Positions 1 through 6,880 of a DNA stretch of 64,000 nt are shown here, piece by piece. Positions within the stretch are counted from its first letter, which is position 1; each line of letters opens with the position of its first letter. The translations under genes and the position numbers were made by a program. The DNA lies in the NCBI GenBank assembly GCA_031976175.1, contig DALYLR010000007.1, positions 1-64,000 on the forward strand, in the 5' to 3' direction. This DNA comes from DMER01 sp003451645. GTDB lineage: Bacteria; Pseudomonadota; Alphaproteobacteria; Micropepsales; Micropepsaceae. The notes beneath the pieces are model-generated. The model was not told the origin of the DNA, ran no database searches, and was given only the letters and a program-made list of their open reading frames with translations.

Positions 1-792
1 ATCGCCACCACCGTCACTACCACCGTCGCCATTGGCGTCTTTGGAACTCTTCCCGCCCGAACCGCCATCGCCGCCATAATAGCCGCCGCTGCTATCGCCG
101 CCACGATTATCGGCTTTTTTCGCACGTTGGGATACCGACCCGAGAAAGGCGATCGCTGCAACAAAGATCAAGAGACCGCCAAGAAACACGATCAATGTCG
201 TTCCGAAATCGGCGGCGGCCAAGCGATGGCCAAAAGGCGGCACGCTTCCAATTAGGGCCGCCAAACCTAGAGCAAGAAGGCCGACCCCGGCCGCAATCCT
301 TTGTGATGTAGAGACCGCCGAGCGAACTGGTTGCGGCCGAAACCCGCGCCGCATCAGCCGCAAATCAGACTGGAAGCGTTCTGCCTCCGGTGGCCAGAAA
401 TCATGAGGTGCAAGCGATCCGAACTCGTCCAGGTAGAGCCGCCTCGTTTCGGCGTATTGCTCGCGGTAGGTCAGCGCGGCCCGCTCGCCGCCTGGCGTCG
501 GACCATGATGCAACTCGCGGCCCAAGACCTCGCCGCAGAATTCCTTCCAGTAACTCCACGTATAGACCAGGTGCAAATGCCAGACGGCATCCACCTCACG
601 GCTGGGCGTGAGCGGTGCAGAACTGATGGAGGCCAAATAGACAAAACGCCGGTATTCCTCGACTGCAGCCAAAGCATAGGCTCGCGGCCAGCCTGTCTCC
701 ACGGCCAACCGTTGGGAGAACGAGAATGCGCAATCGGGCTTATCGAACTGAAAAGCCTCAATCCGCGCCCATAAAGCTGGGTTACTGACCAT
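1..792 (-). CDS. Membrane protein with GRDP-like domain and Gly-rich tail (partial)
   Basis: Open reading frame of 264 codons that starts at ATG 792 and runs off the left edge without a stop, so its C-terminus is missing. Residues about 40-100 carry a GRDP-like (glycine-rich domain protein) signature: DAVWHLHL, then a Tyr/Trp segment, then FCGEVLGRELHHG. Two hydrophobic segments follow at about 166-184 and 197-218. After a basic KK stretch comes a low-complexity Gly/Asp/Ser tail from about 229. Similar bacterial proteins couple this domain to two membrane helices and a glycine-rich end; their function is not established. It lies downstream of, and on the same strand as, three small membrane proteins (873-1580) with short gaps, so it is probably co-transcribed. 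The family assignment comes from motif memory, not a search. Confidence 0.75.
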   Translation of the reverse strand, partial: MVSNPALWARIEAFQFDKPDCAFSFSQRLAVETGWPRAYALAAVEEYRRFVYLASISSAPLTPSREVDAVWHLHLVYTWSYWKEFCGEVLGRELHHGPTPGGERAALTYREQYAETRRLYLDEFGSLAPHDFWPPEAERFQSDLRLMRRGFRPQPVRSAVSTSQRIAAGVGLLALGLAALIGSVPPFGHRLAAADFGTTLIVFLGGLLIFVAAIAFLGSVSQRAKKADNRGGDSSGGYYGGDGGSGGKSSKDANGDGGSDGGGD

Positions 793-872
793 TAACGCCT
801 CCGCAGTCGCGTATACCGAACACCGACACCAGCCTGCTGCGTGGATACGGGCCGCGCCGCAGCGCGACGCCC

Positions 873-1037
873 TCAGTGAAGAAAGTGCATGTCGTCATCG
901 TCAGAGCGCTTGCCGCTTCGCTTGTCGATTTGCAGAGCGCCAGCGATCAAGAACCATAAGATCGCTATGACAACGACGGCAATTCCAATCAACCACAATG
1001 GATTGCCATCAAAAACCGGTGGCGGTGAAACGTCCAT
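873..1037 (-). CDS. Small single-pass membrane protein, GNPLWLIGI family, copy 3 (54 aa)
   Basis: A 54-residue gene. A purine-rich ribosome site (AGAGGGGGAAGG) lies directly before ATG 1037. The protein has a short N-terminus, then FDGNPLWLIGI, one hydrophobic helix (about residues 14-35, containing WFLI) and a basic/acidic hydrophilic tail (DKRSGKRSDDDD). It is clearly paralogous to the two genes immediately upstream (1104-1310 and 1335-1580), sharing F-x-GNPLWLIGI, W-x-LI-x-G and the charged tail. Unlike copy 1 it has no signal peptide, so the helix itself must insert it in the membrane. Function unknown; I recognise no named family. Confidence 0.75.
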   Translation of the reverse strand: MDVSPPPVFDGNPLWLIGIAVVVIAILWFLIAGALQIDKRSGKRSDDDDMHFLH

Positions 1038-1103
1038 CCTTCCCCCTCTTGCGGACAGCCAGCAGGACTTGTCCCGCCAACGCCCGATCTATCAGACAAA
1101 ACC

Positions 1104-1310
1104 CTAATGTTTCCGTGTGTTGCTGCCGCCATCGTCCGCATCAATGACCGTGCCGCCCTCATCGAGGTCCGAACGGCCATACCGCTTGTCTCGCCGCTCC
1201 GCAGCGAACGCACCGCGGATTAACAGCCAGATTGCGGCCAGGCAAACCAGCCCGATCCCGATGAGCCAAAGCGGGTTGCCTTGAAACCAGATGTCTTGTG
1301 CCGCTTGCAT
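1104..1310 (-). CDS. Small single-pass membrane protein, GNPLWLIGI family, copy 2 (68 aa)
   Basis: A 68-residue protein that starts at ATG 1310 behind an AGGGAG ribosome site 7 bases away. It begins AAQDIWFQGNPLWLIGIG, continues through a single hydrophobic helix to WLLIRGAF, and ends in an acidic, Asp/Gly-rich tail with a basic terminus. The motif, helix length and tail match the copies on either side. The gap to the upstream copy is 24 bases and to the downstream copy 66 bases, consistent with one transcript. The invariant Asn-Pro-Leu-Trp at the start of the helix suggests a conserved packing or partner interface at the membrane surface, which is inference. Function unknown. Confidence 0.78.
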   Translation of the reverse strand: MQAAQDIWFQGNPLWLIGIGLVCLAAIWLLIRGAFAAERRDKRYGRSDLDEGGTVIDADDGGSNTRKH

Positions 1311-1334
1311 GTGCTCACTCCCTGTTCAGAGCGC

Positions 1335-1580
1335 CTAAGAACCACTGCCACCGTTCTGATCGTCAAGATCACCGAAAATCCCAGGGTTAGACCGCCCACG
1401 GTCTCCGCGTTCAGTCTGGATCGTCCCCAAGATCAACAACCAGACAACGATGAGAACAAATAGCCCGATGCCGATTAACCACAAAGGATTGCCCTCAAAA
1501 GTCACCTCTTGAGCCACCTTGGCAAATGCTGCGTCCACGCTGATCACAGCAAGGCCGGCGATGCTGAGAACCCTTTGCAT
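1335..1580 (-). CDS. Small membrane protein with signal peptide, GNPLWLIGI family, copy 1 (81 aa)
   Basis: First gene of the leftward cluster. I chose ATG 1580 because a GAGGG ribosome site lies 6 bases upstream and the first 20 residues then form a convincing signal peptide ending in AFA. A longer frame to 1601 lacks this logic. The mature part reads VAQEVTFEGNPLWLIGIG, then one hydrophobic helix with VVWLLILG, then a hydrophilic tail rich in Arg, Asp and Gly. It is the only one of the three paralogs with an N-terminal export signal, so mature N-termini may be periplasmic. Function unknown. Confidence 0.78.
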   Translation of the reverse strand: MQRVLSIAGLAVISVDAAFAKVAQEVTFEGNPLWLIGIGLFVLIVVWLLILGTIQTERGDRGRSNPGIFGDLDDQNGGSGS

Positions 1581-1950
1581 TGTACCCTCGCCAAAGATCA
1601 CGCGCAGACCTGACCCCTCTTAATATAGTACGAACCGGACAGGAATGCATGGCCTTTGGGACCCCGATGCGACCAGAGCTTGCGGATTTGAGCTTGGCGG
1701 ATCCGCACAATTCAGGCACCCCACATCACCCAACCAACCTGCCACAGGTCGCTTGCGGGTGCGCAACACGCATCCTATATAGCCCGTAACGTTGCTGTTC
1801 GCGGACCGGGTCGAAGGCCGGAATGCGGGAGCGGCTCCCACACCACCCTGGTTTGAGGTTGTCCTCAAACGCATCCGCCTCAGGGATCGCGGTTGGCGCT
1901 TACAGTCGTGAGGCCACGGCAATCCGCTAGCAAGACAAGGACGAAGACAA
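1581..1950. other. Divergent intergenic region between the small-membrane-protein cluster and dnaK
   Basis: About 370 bases without a gene I can support. It must hold the promoter of the leftward cluster near its left end and that of dnaK. An AT-rich stretch near 1620-1630 could be a leftward -10 element but has no clear partner. The only convincing element is the RpoH-like promoter at 1752-1783. The dnaK leader would then be about 160 bases long. Confidence 0.5.
1752..1783 (+). promoter_or_regulatory. RpoH (sigma-32) type heat-shock promoter upstream of dnaK
   Basis: CTTG at 1752-1755, an 18-base spacer, then CCTATAT at 1774-1780. This agrees with the alphaproteobacterial RpoH pattern (CTTG, 17-18 bases, CYTATNT). 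It sits about 170 bases upstream of dnaK, the classic target of this sigma factor. The position and match are seen in the sequence; the activity is inferred. Confidence 0.6.
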
Positions 1951-3876
1951 ATGGCTAAAGTTATTGGGATCGATCTGGGGACCACCAACTCCTGCGTGGC
2001 AGTGATGGAAGGCGCTAACCCGCGTGTCATTGAGAACGCGGAAGGGGCCCGGACCACCCCCTCGATCGTTGCCTTTACCAAGGATGGCGAGCGCCTGGTC
2101 GGTCAGGCAGCGAAACGCCAGGCTATCACCAACCCGGAATACACCTATTTCGCGATCAAGCGCCTGATCGGCCGGAAGTTCGATGACCCGATGACCCAAA
2201 AGGACATCGGCATGGTACCCTACCGCATTACCAAGGCTGATAATGGCGACGCTTGGGTTTCTGGCCGGGACGCGGAGAAAATCTCGCCCTCGCAGATTTC
2301 CGCCTACACGCTGCAAAAGATGAAAGAAACGGCTGAGGCGCATTTGGGCGAGAAGGTCTCCCAAGCAGTCATTACCGTGCCTGCCTATTTCAACGATGCG
2401 CAGCGCCAAGCGACCAAGGACGCCGGCCGCATCGCGGGCCTGGAAGTCCTGCGTATCATCAACGAGCCCACCGCTGCCGCCCTTGCCTACGGCATGGACA
2501 AGAAGCAGCAAGGTGTCATCGCGGTCTATGACCTTGGCGGTGGCACTTTCGATATCTCCATTTTGGAGATCGGCGATGGCGTTTTCGAGGTCAAGGCCAC
2601 CAATGGCGACACGTTCTTGGGCGGCGAAGACTTCGACATGCGCCTGGTCGATTATCTCGCGGACGAATTCCGCAAGGACCAAGGCATCGATCTGCGCAAG
2701 GACCGCTTGGCGCTGCAACGGCTGAAGGAAGCAGCCGAAAAGGCCAAAATCGAGTTGTCCACAACCAATCAGACCGAGATCAACCTCCCCTTCATTACGG
2801 CGGATGCGTCAGGCCCCAAGCATCTGAACATGAAGCTGACGCGGGCCAAGCTCGAGGCGTTGGTGGATGATCTGGTTCAGAAGACCATTCCGCCCTTGAA
2901 GGCATGTTTGAAGGATGCACGGCTCTCGGCGTCTGACATCCAAGAAGTGATCTTGGTTGGCGGCATGACCCGCATGCCCAAAATCCAAGAAGTCGTGAAG
3001 AACTTCTTTGGCCGGGAGCCGCACAAGGGCGTCAACCCGGACGAAGTTGTGGCGATCGGTGCCGCTATTCAAGCCGGCGTCATCAAGGGCGAAGTCAAAG
3101 ACGTTCTGCTCTTGGACGTGACGCCGCTGTCGCTCGGCATCGAGACGTTGGGTGGTGTGTTCACGCGTCTCATCGACCGCAACACCACGATCCCGACTAA
3201 AAAGGGCCAAGTCTTCTCAACCGCTGACGACAATCAGACGGCGGTGACCATTCGCGTCTTCCAGGGCGAGCGCGAGATGGCGGGCGACAACAAGATGCTT
3301 GGCCAGTTCAATCTGGAGAACATCCCGCCCGCCCCGCGCGGCATGCCACAGATCGAGGTCACTTTTGACATCGATGCGAACGGTATCGTGCAAGTGAGCG
3401 CCAAGGACAAGGCAACGGGCAAGGAGCAGCAAATCCGCATTCAGCCTTCTGGCGGCCTGAACGAGGCGGATATCCAACGTATGGTCCGCGAGGCGCAAGA
3501 ACATGCCGAAGACGACAAGATGCGCCGCGACATGGCGGAAACGCGCAATCGTGGTGATCAGGCGGTTCACGAGATTGAAAAAAACCTCAAGGAACATGGC
3601 GACAAGGTCCCGGCCGGCGACAAGTCTGCAATCGAAAGCGCGCTGGTGGACCTCAAGGACGCGCTGAAGAATGACGATGTCGAGCTGATCAAGCGCAGGA
3701 CCGAAGCCGCGTTCCAAGCCTCGATGAAGCTGGGTGAAGCGATCTACCGTGCGCAATCGGCGTCTTCGGGCGAGGCGGGGGCTGGCCCAGACGGTGGCAA
3801 GCCCGCGGATGAGAATGTTGTCGACGCAGACTATGAAGAAGTCGACGAAAACAAGAAAAAGGGTGGGACGCGCTAG
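1951..3876 (+). CDS. dnaK: Chaperone DnaK (Hsp70)
   Basis: ATP-dependent cytoplasmic chaperone that binds exposed hydrophobic peptides, with DnaJ and GrpE as co-chaperones. The 641-residue length is normal. The N-terminal ATPase domain opens with IGIDLGTTNSCVAVMEG (about 5-21), followed by the phosphate-binding segments AYFNDAQRQATKDAG, NEPTAAALAYG and DLGGGTFD, and VGGMTRMP. The substrate domain starts after DVTPLSLGIETLGG (about 390), and the C-terminus is acidic (DADYEEVDE) with a short basic end. AAGGA lies 10 bases before ATG 1951. dnaJ follows 91 bases downstream, separated by a strong hairpin. grpE is not in the window. Confidence 0.98.
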   Translation: MAKVIGIDLGTTNSCVAVMEGANPRVIENAEGARTTPSIVAFTKDGERLVGQAAKRQAITNPEYTYFAIKRLIGRKFDDPMTQKDIGMVPYRITKADNGDAWVSGRDAEKISPSQISAYTLQKMKETAEAHLGEKVSQAVITVPAYFNDAQRQATKDAGRIAGLEVLRIINEPTAAALAYGMDKKQQGVIAVYDLGGGTFDISILEIGDGVFEVKATNGDTFLGGEDFDMRLVDYLADEFRKDQGIDLRKDRLALQRLKEAAEKAKIELSTTNQTEINLPFITADASGPKHLNMKLTRAKLEALVDDLVQKTIPPLKACLKDARLSASDIQEVILVGGMTRMPKIQEVVKNFFGREPHKGVNPDEVVAIGAAIQAGVIKGEVKDVLLLDVTPLSLGIETLGGVFTRLIDRNTTIPTKKGQVFSTADDNQTAVTIRVFQGEREMAGDNKMLGQFNLENIPPAPRGMPQIEVTFDIDANGIVQVSAKDKATGKEQQIRIQPSGGLNEADIQRMVREAQEHAEDDKMRRDMAETRNRGDQAVHEIEKNLKEHGDKVPAGDKSAIESALVDLKDALKNDDVELIKRRTEAAFQASMKLGEAIYRAQSASSGEAGAGPDGGKPADENVVDADYEEVDENKKKGGTR

Positions 3877-3917
3877 AAGGTCCTGTCGAATGAAACAGCG
3901 TGTATCACTGAACAAGT

Positions 3918-3937
3918 CCCCCCGCCACGGCGGGGGG
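3918..3937. terminator. GC-rich hairpin between dnaK and dnaJ
   Basis: A perfect inverted repeat, CCCCCCGCC facing GGCGGGGGG around AC, 41 bases after the dnaK stop. It is followed by ATTGGTCTTT, a poor U-tract. It is probably an attenuator or mRNA-stabilising hairpin that lowers dnaJ relative to dnaK rather than a full terminator, because dnaJ has no evident promoter of its own. Confidence 0.5.
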
Positions 3938-3967
3938 ATTGGTCTTTGAGGCGAAGCGGGGTGCCCG

Positions 3968-5101
3968 ATGGCCAAGCGTGACTATTACGAAGTTCTGGGC
4001 GTCGCGCGCAATGCGAGCGCCGATGACATGAAGAGCGCCTTCCGGAAGAAGGCCAAGGAACTGCATCCTGACCGCAATCCGGGCGACGCGCAGGCGGAAA
4101 AGAACTTCAAAGAGCTCAACGAGGCCTATGAGGTCCTCAAAGACGACCAAAAGCGTGCGGCTTACGATCAGTTCGGCCACCAGGCCTTTGAACAAGGCGG
4201 GCCGCGCGGCGGTGGCGGCGGCGCCGCAGGGTTCGAAACCTTCACCGACATGTTCGAGGACTTGTTCGGTGACTTCATGGGCGGGCGCAATCGCAATCCC
4301 AATCGGGCGCAGCGCGGGCCTGATCTGCGCTACAATATCGAGATTTCCTTGGAGGATGCTTTTAAGGGCAAGAAGGCCACGATCCGGGTCCCGGGCGCGG
4401 TTCCTTGCGAGCCCTGCGGCGGATCGGGCGCTGAGGCGGGCTCAAAGCCGCAAACCTGCCCTACTTGTTCCGGCAGCGGCAAAGTGCATTCCCAGCAAGG
4501 TTTCTTCAGCGTTCTGCATTCCTGCCCGACCTGCCGGGGCAATGGCCGCATCATCAAGAACCCTTGCCGCACATGCCAAGGTGCTGGACGCGTCCAAAAG
4601 GAGCGCACGCTAAACGTGTCGATCCCGCAAGGCATCGAGGAGGGAACCCCCTTACGGATGACTGGCGAGGGAGAGGCTGGCGCGCGCGGAGGCCCACGGG
4701 GCGACCTCTATCTGTTTGTGAGCGTCACACCACACCCGATCTTTCACAGGGAAGGTCAGCACATTCAATGCCGGGTCCCCATTTCGATGGCAACGGCGGC
4801 CATGGGCGGATCCATTGATGTGCCTTCGCTTGGGGGCAGTAAGACCAACATTAAGATTCCGGAGGGCACTCAGACGGGCAAGCAGTTCCGGGTGCGCGGC
4901 CAAGGCATGCCAGCCTTGCGCGGCCAGGGCGCGCCCGGCGACATGTTTGTCGAGATCGCGGTCGAAACGCCCGTCAATCTCACCAAAAAGCAGGTCGAGC
5001 TCCTCAAGGAATTTGAGAAAGCTGGCACCCAGCAGAACAACCCCGAGAGCCACGGTTTCTTTCAGCGCGTGAAGGAATTTTTTGACGGCAGCAAGGGATA
5101 A
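3968..5101 (+). CDS. dnaJ: Co-chaperone DnaJ (Hsp40)
   Basis: Delivers substrates to DnaK and stimulates its ATPase. The 377 residues contain the full type-I layout: a J domain with HPD at about 33-35, a Gly/Phe-rich linker (about 75-115), and four zinc-binding repeats (CEPCGGSG, CPTCSGSG, CPTCRGNG, CRTCQGAG, about 140-210). The C-terminal substrate domains follow. The start at ATG 3968 gives the canonical MAKRDYYEVLGV. It lies on the same strand as dnaK, 91 bases after it, probably under the same heat-shock promoter. Confidence 0.98.
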   Translation: MAKRDYYEVLGVARNASADDMKSAFRKKAKELHPDRNPGDAQAEKNFKELNEAYEVLKDDQKRAAYDQFGHQAFEQGGPRGGGGGAAGFETFTDMFEDLFGDFMGGRNRNPNRAQRGPDLRYNIEISLEDAFKGKKATIRVPGAVPCEPCGGSGAEAGSKPQTCPTCSGSGKVHSQQGFFSVLHSCPTCRGNGRIIKNPCRTCQGAGRVQKERTLNVSIPQGIEEGTPLRMTGEGEAGARGGPRGDLYLFVSVTPHPIFHREGQHIQCRVPISMATAAMGGSIDVPSLGGSKTNIKIPEGTQTGKQFRVRGQGMPALRGQGAPGDMFVEIAVETPVNLTKKQVELLKEFEKAGTQQNNPESHGFFQRVKEFFDGSKG

Positions 5102-5123
5102 CCCTTGGTGACCATCCGCTCAC

Positions 5124-5141
5124 TCATCCGCATGCGGATGA
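5124..5141. repeat. 18-base perfect palindrome downstream of dnaJ
   Basis: TCATCCGCATGCGGATGA is fully self-complementary and lies 23 bases past the dnaJ stop, between convergent dnaJ and the minus-strand gene ending at 5209. It could fold into a hairpin on either transcript, but there is no T-tract, so it is not a typical intrinsic terminator. Confidence 0.35.
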
Positions 5142-5208
5142 AAGCGCCATGCCTTGCCCTTCCACGCCTCGCCGCGCCCCGGCTAGCCCAGCCAATGCGC
5201 AATTCCCT

Positions 5209-5829
5209 TTAAGCCGCCATCTCGAAATCTTGGCGCACATCGCTGCTCGCCAAGATGAAACGGCCAAATGTCGGACGGAAATCGCCAACCCCAATCAGGC
5301 GGCCCGCCATGTCCAAGGTCTGACGGAAGTCGGTCGGATCAATATACTCAGGGATATTGATCTGAAACAGAAATTCAGCACGCCAGCCGCGCCGCATCGC
5401 GGGACGAATGCGGTTGACACCTGCGCGCTGAATGACCACACGGCGGCGGTCCTCATAGTCCCACTGCTTGACACCTAAGGGTGCGAGGGTGGTCAAGCAA
5501 ACGACGCCCGCTCGATAAAGGTCCATCGCCGATTTGCGAGGCGAGCGCGGATCTTGCAGGTAGCGAGCCGCGCCGATCACTGCACCGCGGATGTACTCAC
5601 CCGGTAATGCGAGGTCGCCGTCCTCAGTCCGATAGACATAGCCTTCGAGATCGTCATGCCGCTTGGCGCGGCTGTTCTTGGCGGCTGAGGCTTTGCTGTC
5701 CACCACGTCAGGGTGCCATCTGTGGAACAAGAGGTCGGCGACGCCTTCGATGGTGCAATTGATAAAGTAGGGAAGCGCAAAACTTTGCCGCGACGAAAAA
5801 GAAGCAGGCGAGTGCGCAGGGCTATTCAT
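5209..5829 (-). CDS. Orphan phage-like protein of unknown function
   Basis: A 206-residue protein. I chose ATG 5829 because AGAGGA lies 7 bases upstream. It reads as a soluble alpha/beta protein with several conserved-looking blocks: LLFHRWHPDVVDSKA, a Lys/Arg/Asp segment, GYVYRTEDGDLALPGEYIRG, QDPRSPRKSAMDLYRAG, RRRVVIQRAGVNRIRP and GDFRPTFGRF. I associate these blocks with conserved hypothetical proteins in the early regions of temperate phages of Proteobacteria. The Gly-x-Gly-x-Phe-Arg-Pro-x-Phe-Gly-Arg end also faintly recalls RAMP-fold proteins. No other phage genes flank it, so it is an orphan or a domesticated remnant. No function can be assigned. Confidence 0.6.
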   Translation of the reverse strand: MNSPAHSPASFSSRQSFALPYFINCTIEGVADLLFHRWHPDVVDSKASAAKNSRAKRHDDLEGYVYRTEDGDLALPGEYIRGAVIGAARYLQDPRSPRKSAMDLYRAGVVCLTTLAPLGVKQWDYEDRRRVVIQRAGVNRIRPAMRRGWRAEFLFQINIPEYIDPTDFRQTLDMAGRLIGVGDFRPTFGRFILASSDVRQDFEMAA

Positions 5830-6157
5830 GCTGGATCCTCTGCTCAACGAGAGTAATCAAGGTAAATCTTTAAAGTCGTTCTGAAACACCGGTCTGCAAA
5901 ATCACCACACACATCAGGATCAATGCAGAGAGCTAAACCACTGGCTTAGGAGCGTTGGACCACAAGATTGTAACAGGCTTATGCAAACAGCGTTAGATAT
6001 CTGTGAACATGTTCAATGCTGAGGTGGTTTCCGCACGGTATCCCGCAGCAATCGCAAAATTTGCATAGCCGCTTTGCAACTGTCCCCCACCCGTACGCCG
6101 TGTCACATTCGCCGTGGGAGACGAAGTACGTATTGCATAAAAAGAGGAAGAATGGTC
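5830..6157. other. Divergent intergenic region with a 12-base palindrome
   Basis: About 330 bases between the phage-like gene and the halohydrin dehalogenase gene. It is noticeably AT-richer than the surroundings. TGAACATGTTCA at 6004-6015 is a perfect palindrome of the size bound by dimeric repressors, 142 bases before the dehalogenase start. No gene of plausible length and ribosome site was found here. Confidence 0.4.
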
Positions 6158-6880
6158 ATGCCCGCCGCCATCGTGACATGCGCAACCGAATTCCTGGGAC
6201 AACCGAGTGTCGAAGCGCTCTTGGCATCGGGGTACGACGTGATTGCGCACGATCTCGCATTTGTCTCGGCGGAGATTGCTGAGGCCTTCCGGCAAAACCA
6301 TCCTGGCGCGCAAACAAGCGCGGCGGATAGCCCGCAAGGGCTGGTTGCTGCGGTAATGTCTTCGTTTGGCCGGATTGACACGTGTGTCCTAAACTCAGCC
6401 TTTCCTGCCGAGCGCATACCTGCAGGAGCAATGGCTGAGGCTCGGCTCCAAGCCGCTTATGAGGCTTTGGTATTTGCGCCACTCATGCTCACAAACGCCG
6501 TTGTACCGCATATGAAAGCGCAGAAGTCAGGCAAATTGATCTTCTGCACCTCGGCCGCGCCATTGCGTGGCTTGAGCAATTACTCGATCTATGTGAGCGC
6601 CAGAGGCGCTGCGAACGCGGCCGTCAAATCTCTGGCTCTTGAGCTTGCCCCATTCAACATTCAGGTCAATGCGGTGGCACCCAACTTCATGGAGAGCGAA
6701 ACCTACTTTCCCAAAGCATTGATGGCGGACCCAGCAGCCTCTGCGAAAATTCTCAACCAGATCCCGGTGAAGCGCCTTGGACGCCCGGAAGAGGCAGGCG
6801 GATTGATCGCGTATCTAGCAGGGCCCGATACGGGCTTTGTGACGGGTCAGATCATTGCTTTGGCTGGCGGCTGGGCGTGA
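6158..6880 (+). CDS. Probable halohydrin dehalogenase (SDR-derived)
   Basis: Halohydrin dehalogenases convert vicinal halohydrins to epoxides and halide, and open epoxides with small anions. The fold is that of short-chain dehydrogenases, but NAD(P) binding is lost. ATG 6158 lies 9 bases after AGAGGA. In the resulting 240-residue protein the Rossmann glycine motif is replaced by the family motif T-x4-F-x-G (T7, F12, G14). The catalytic triad follows S-x12-Y-x3-R exactly: Ser132, Tyr145, Arg149. Pro175-Asn176-Phe177 occupies the halide-site position. As I recall, these numbers equal those of HheC of Agrobacterium. The usual SDR YxxxK lysine is absent, arguing against a dehydrogenase. ATG 6152 is an alternative start with poorer spacing. 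The 3' end overlaps the convergent transporter gene by 29 bases. Confidence 0.85.
   Translation: MPAAIVTCATEFLGQPSVEALLASGYDVIAHDLAFVSAEIAEAFRQNHPGAQTSAADSPQGLVAAVMSSFGRIDTCVLNSAFPAERIPAGAMAEARLQAAYEALVFAPLMLTNAVVPHMKAQKSGKLIFCTSAAPLRGLSNYSIYVSARGAANAAVKSLALELAPFNIQVNAVAPNFMESETYFPKALMADPAASAKILNQIPVKRLGRPEEAGGLIAYLAGPDTGFVTGQIIALAGGWA

Noticed and set aside
1927..2718. Open frame of about 260 codons on the minus strand
   Set aside because: It lies antisense to dnaK, whose motifs are unmistakable.
6158..6880. Ordinary SDR dehydrogenase as the identity of this gene
   Set aside because: The TGxxxGxG cofactor motif and the YxxxK lysine are absent, while the S-x12-Y-x3-R and T-x4-F-x-G patterns of halohydrin dehalogenases are exact.
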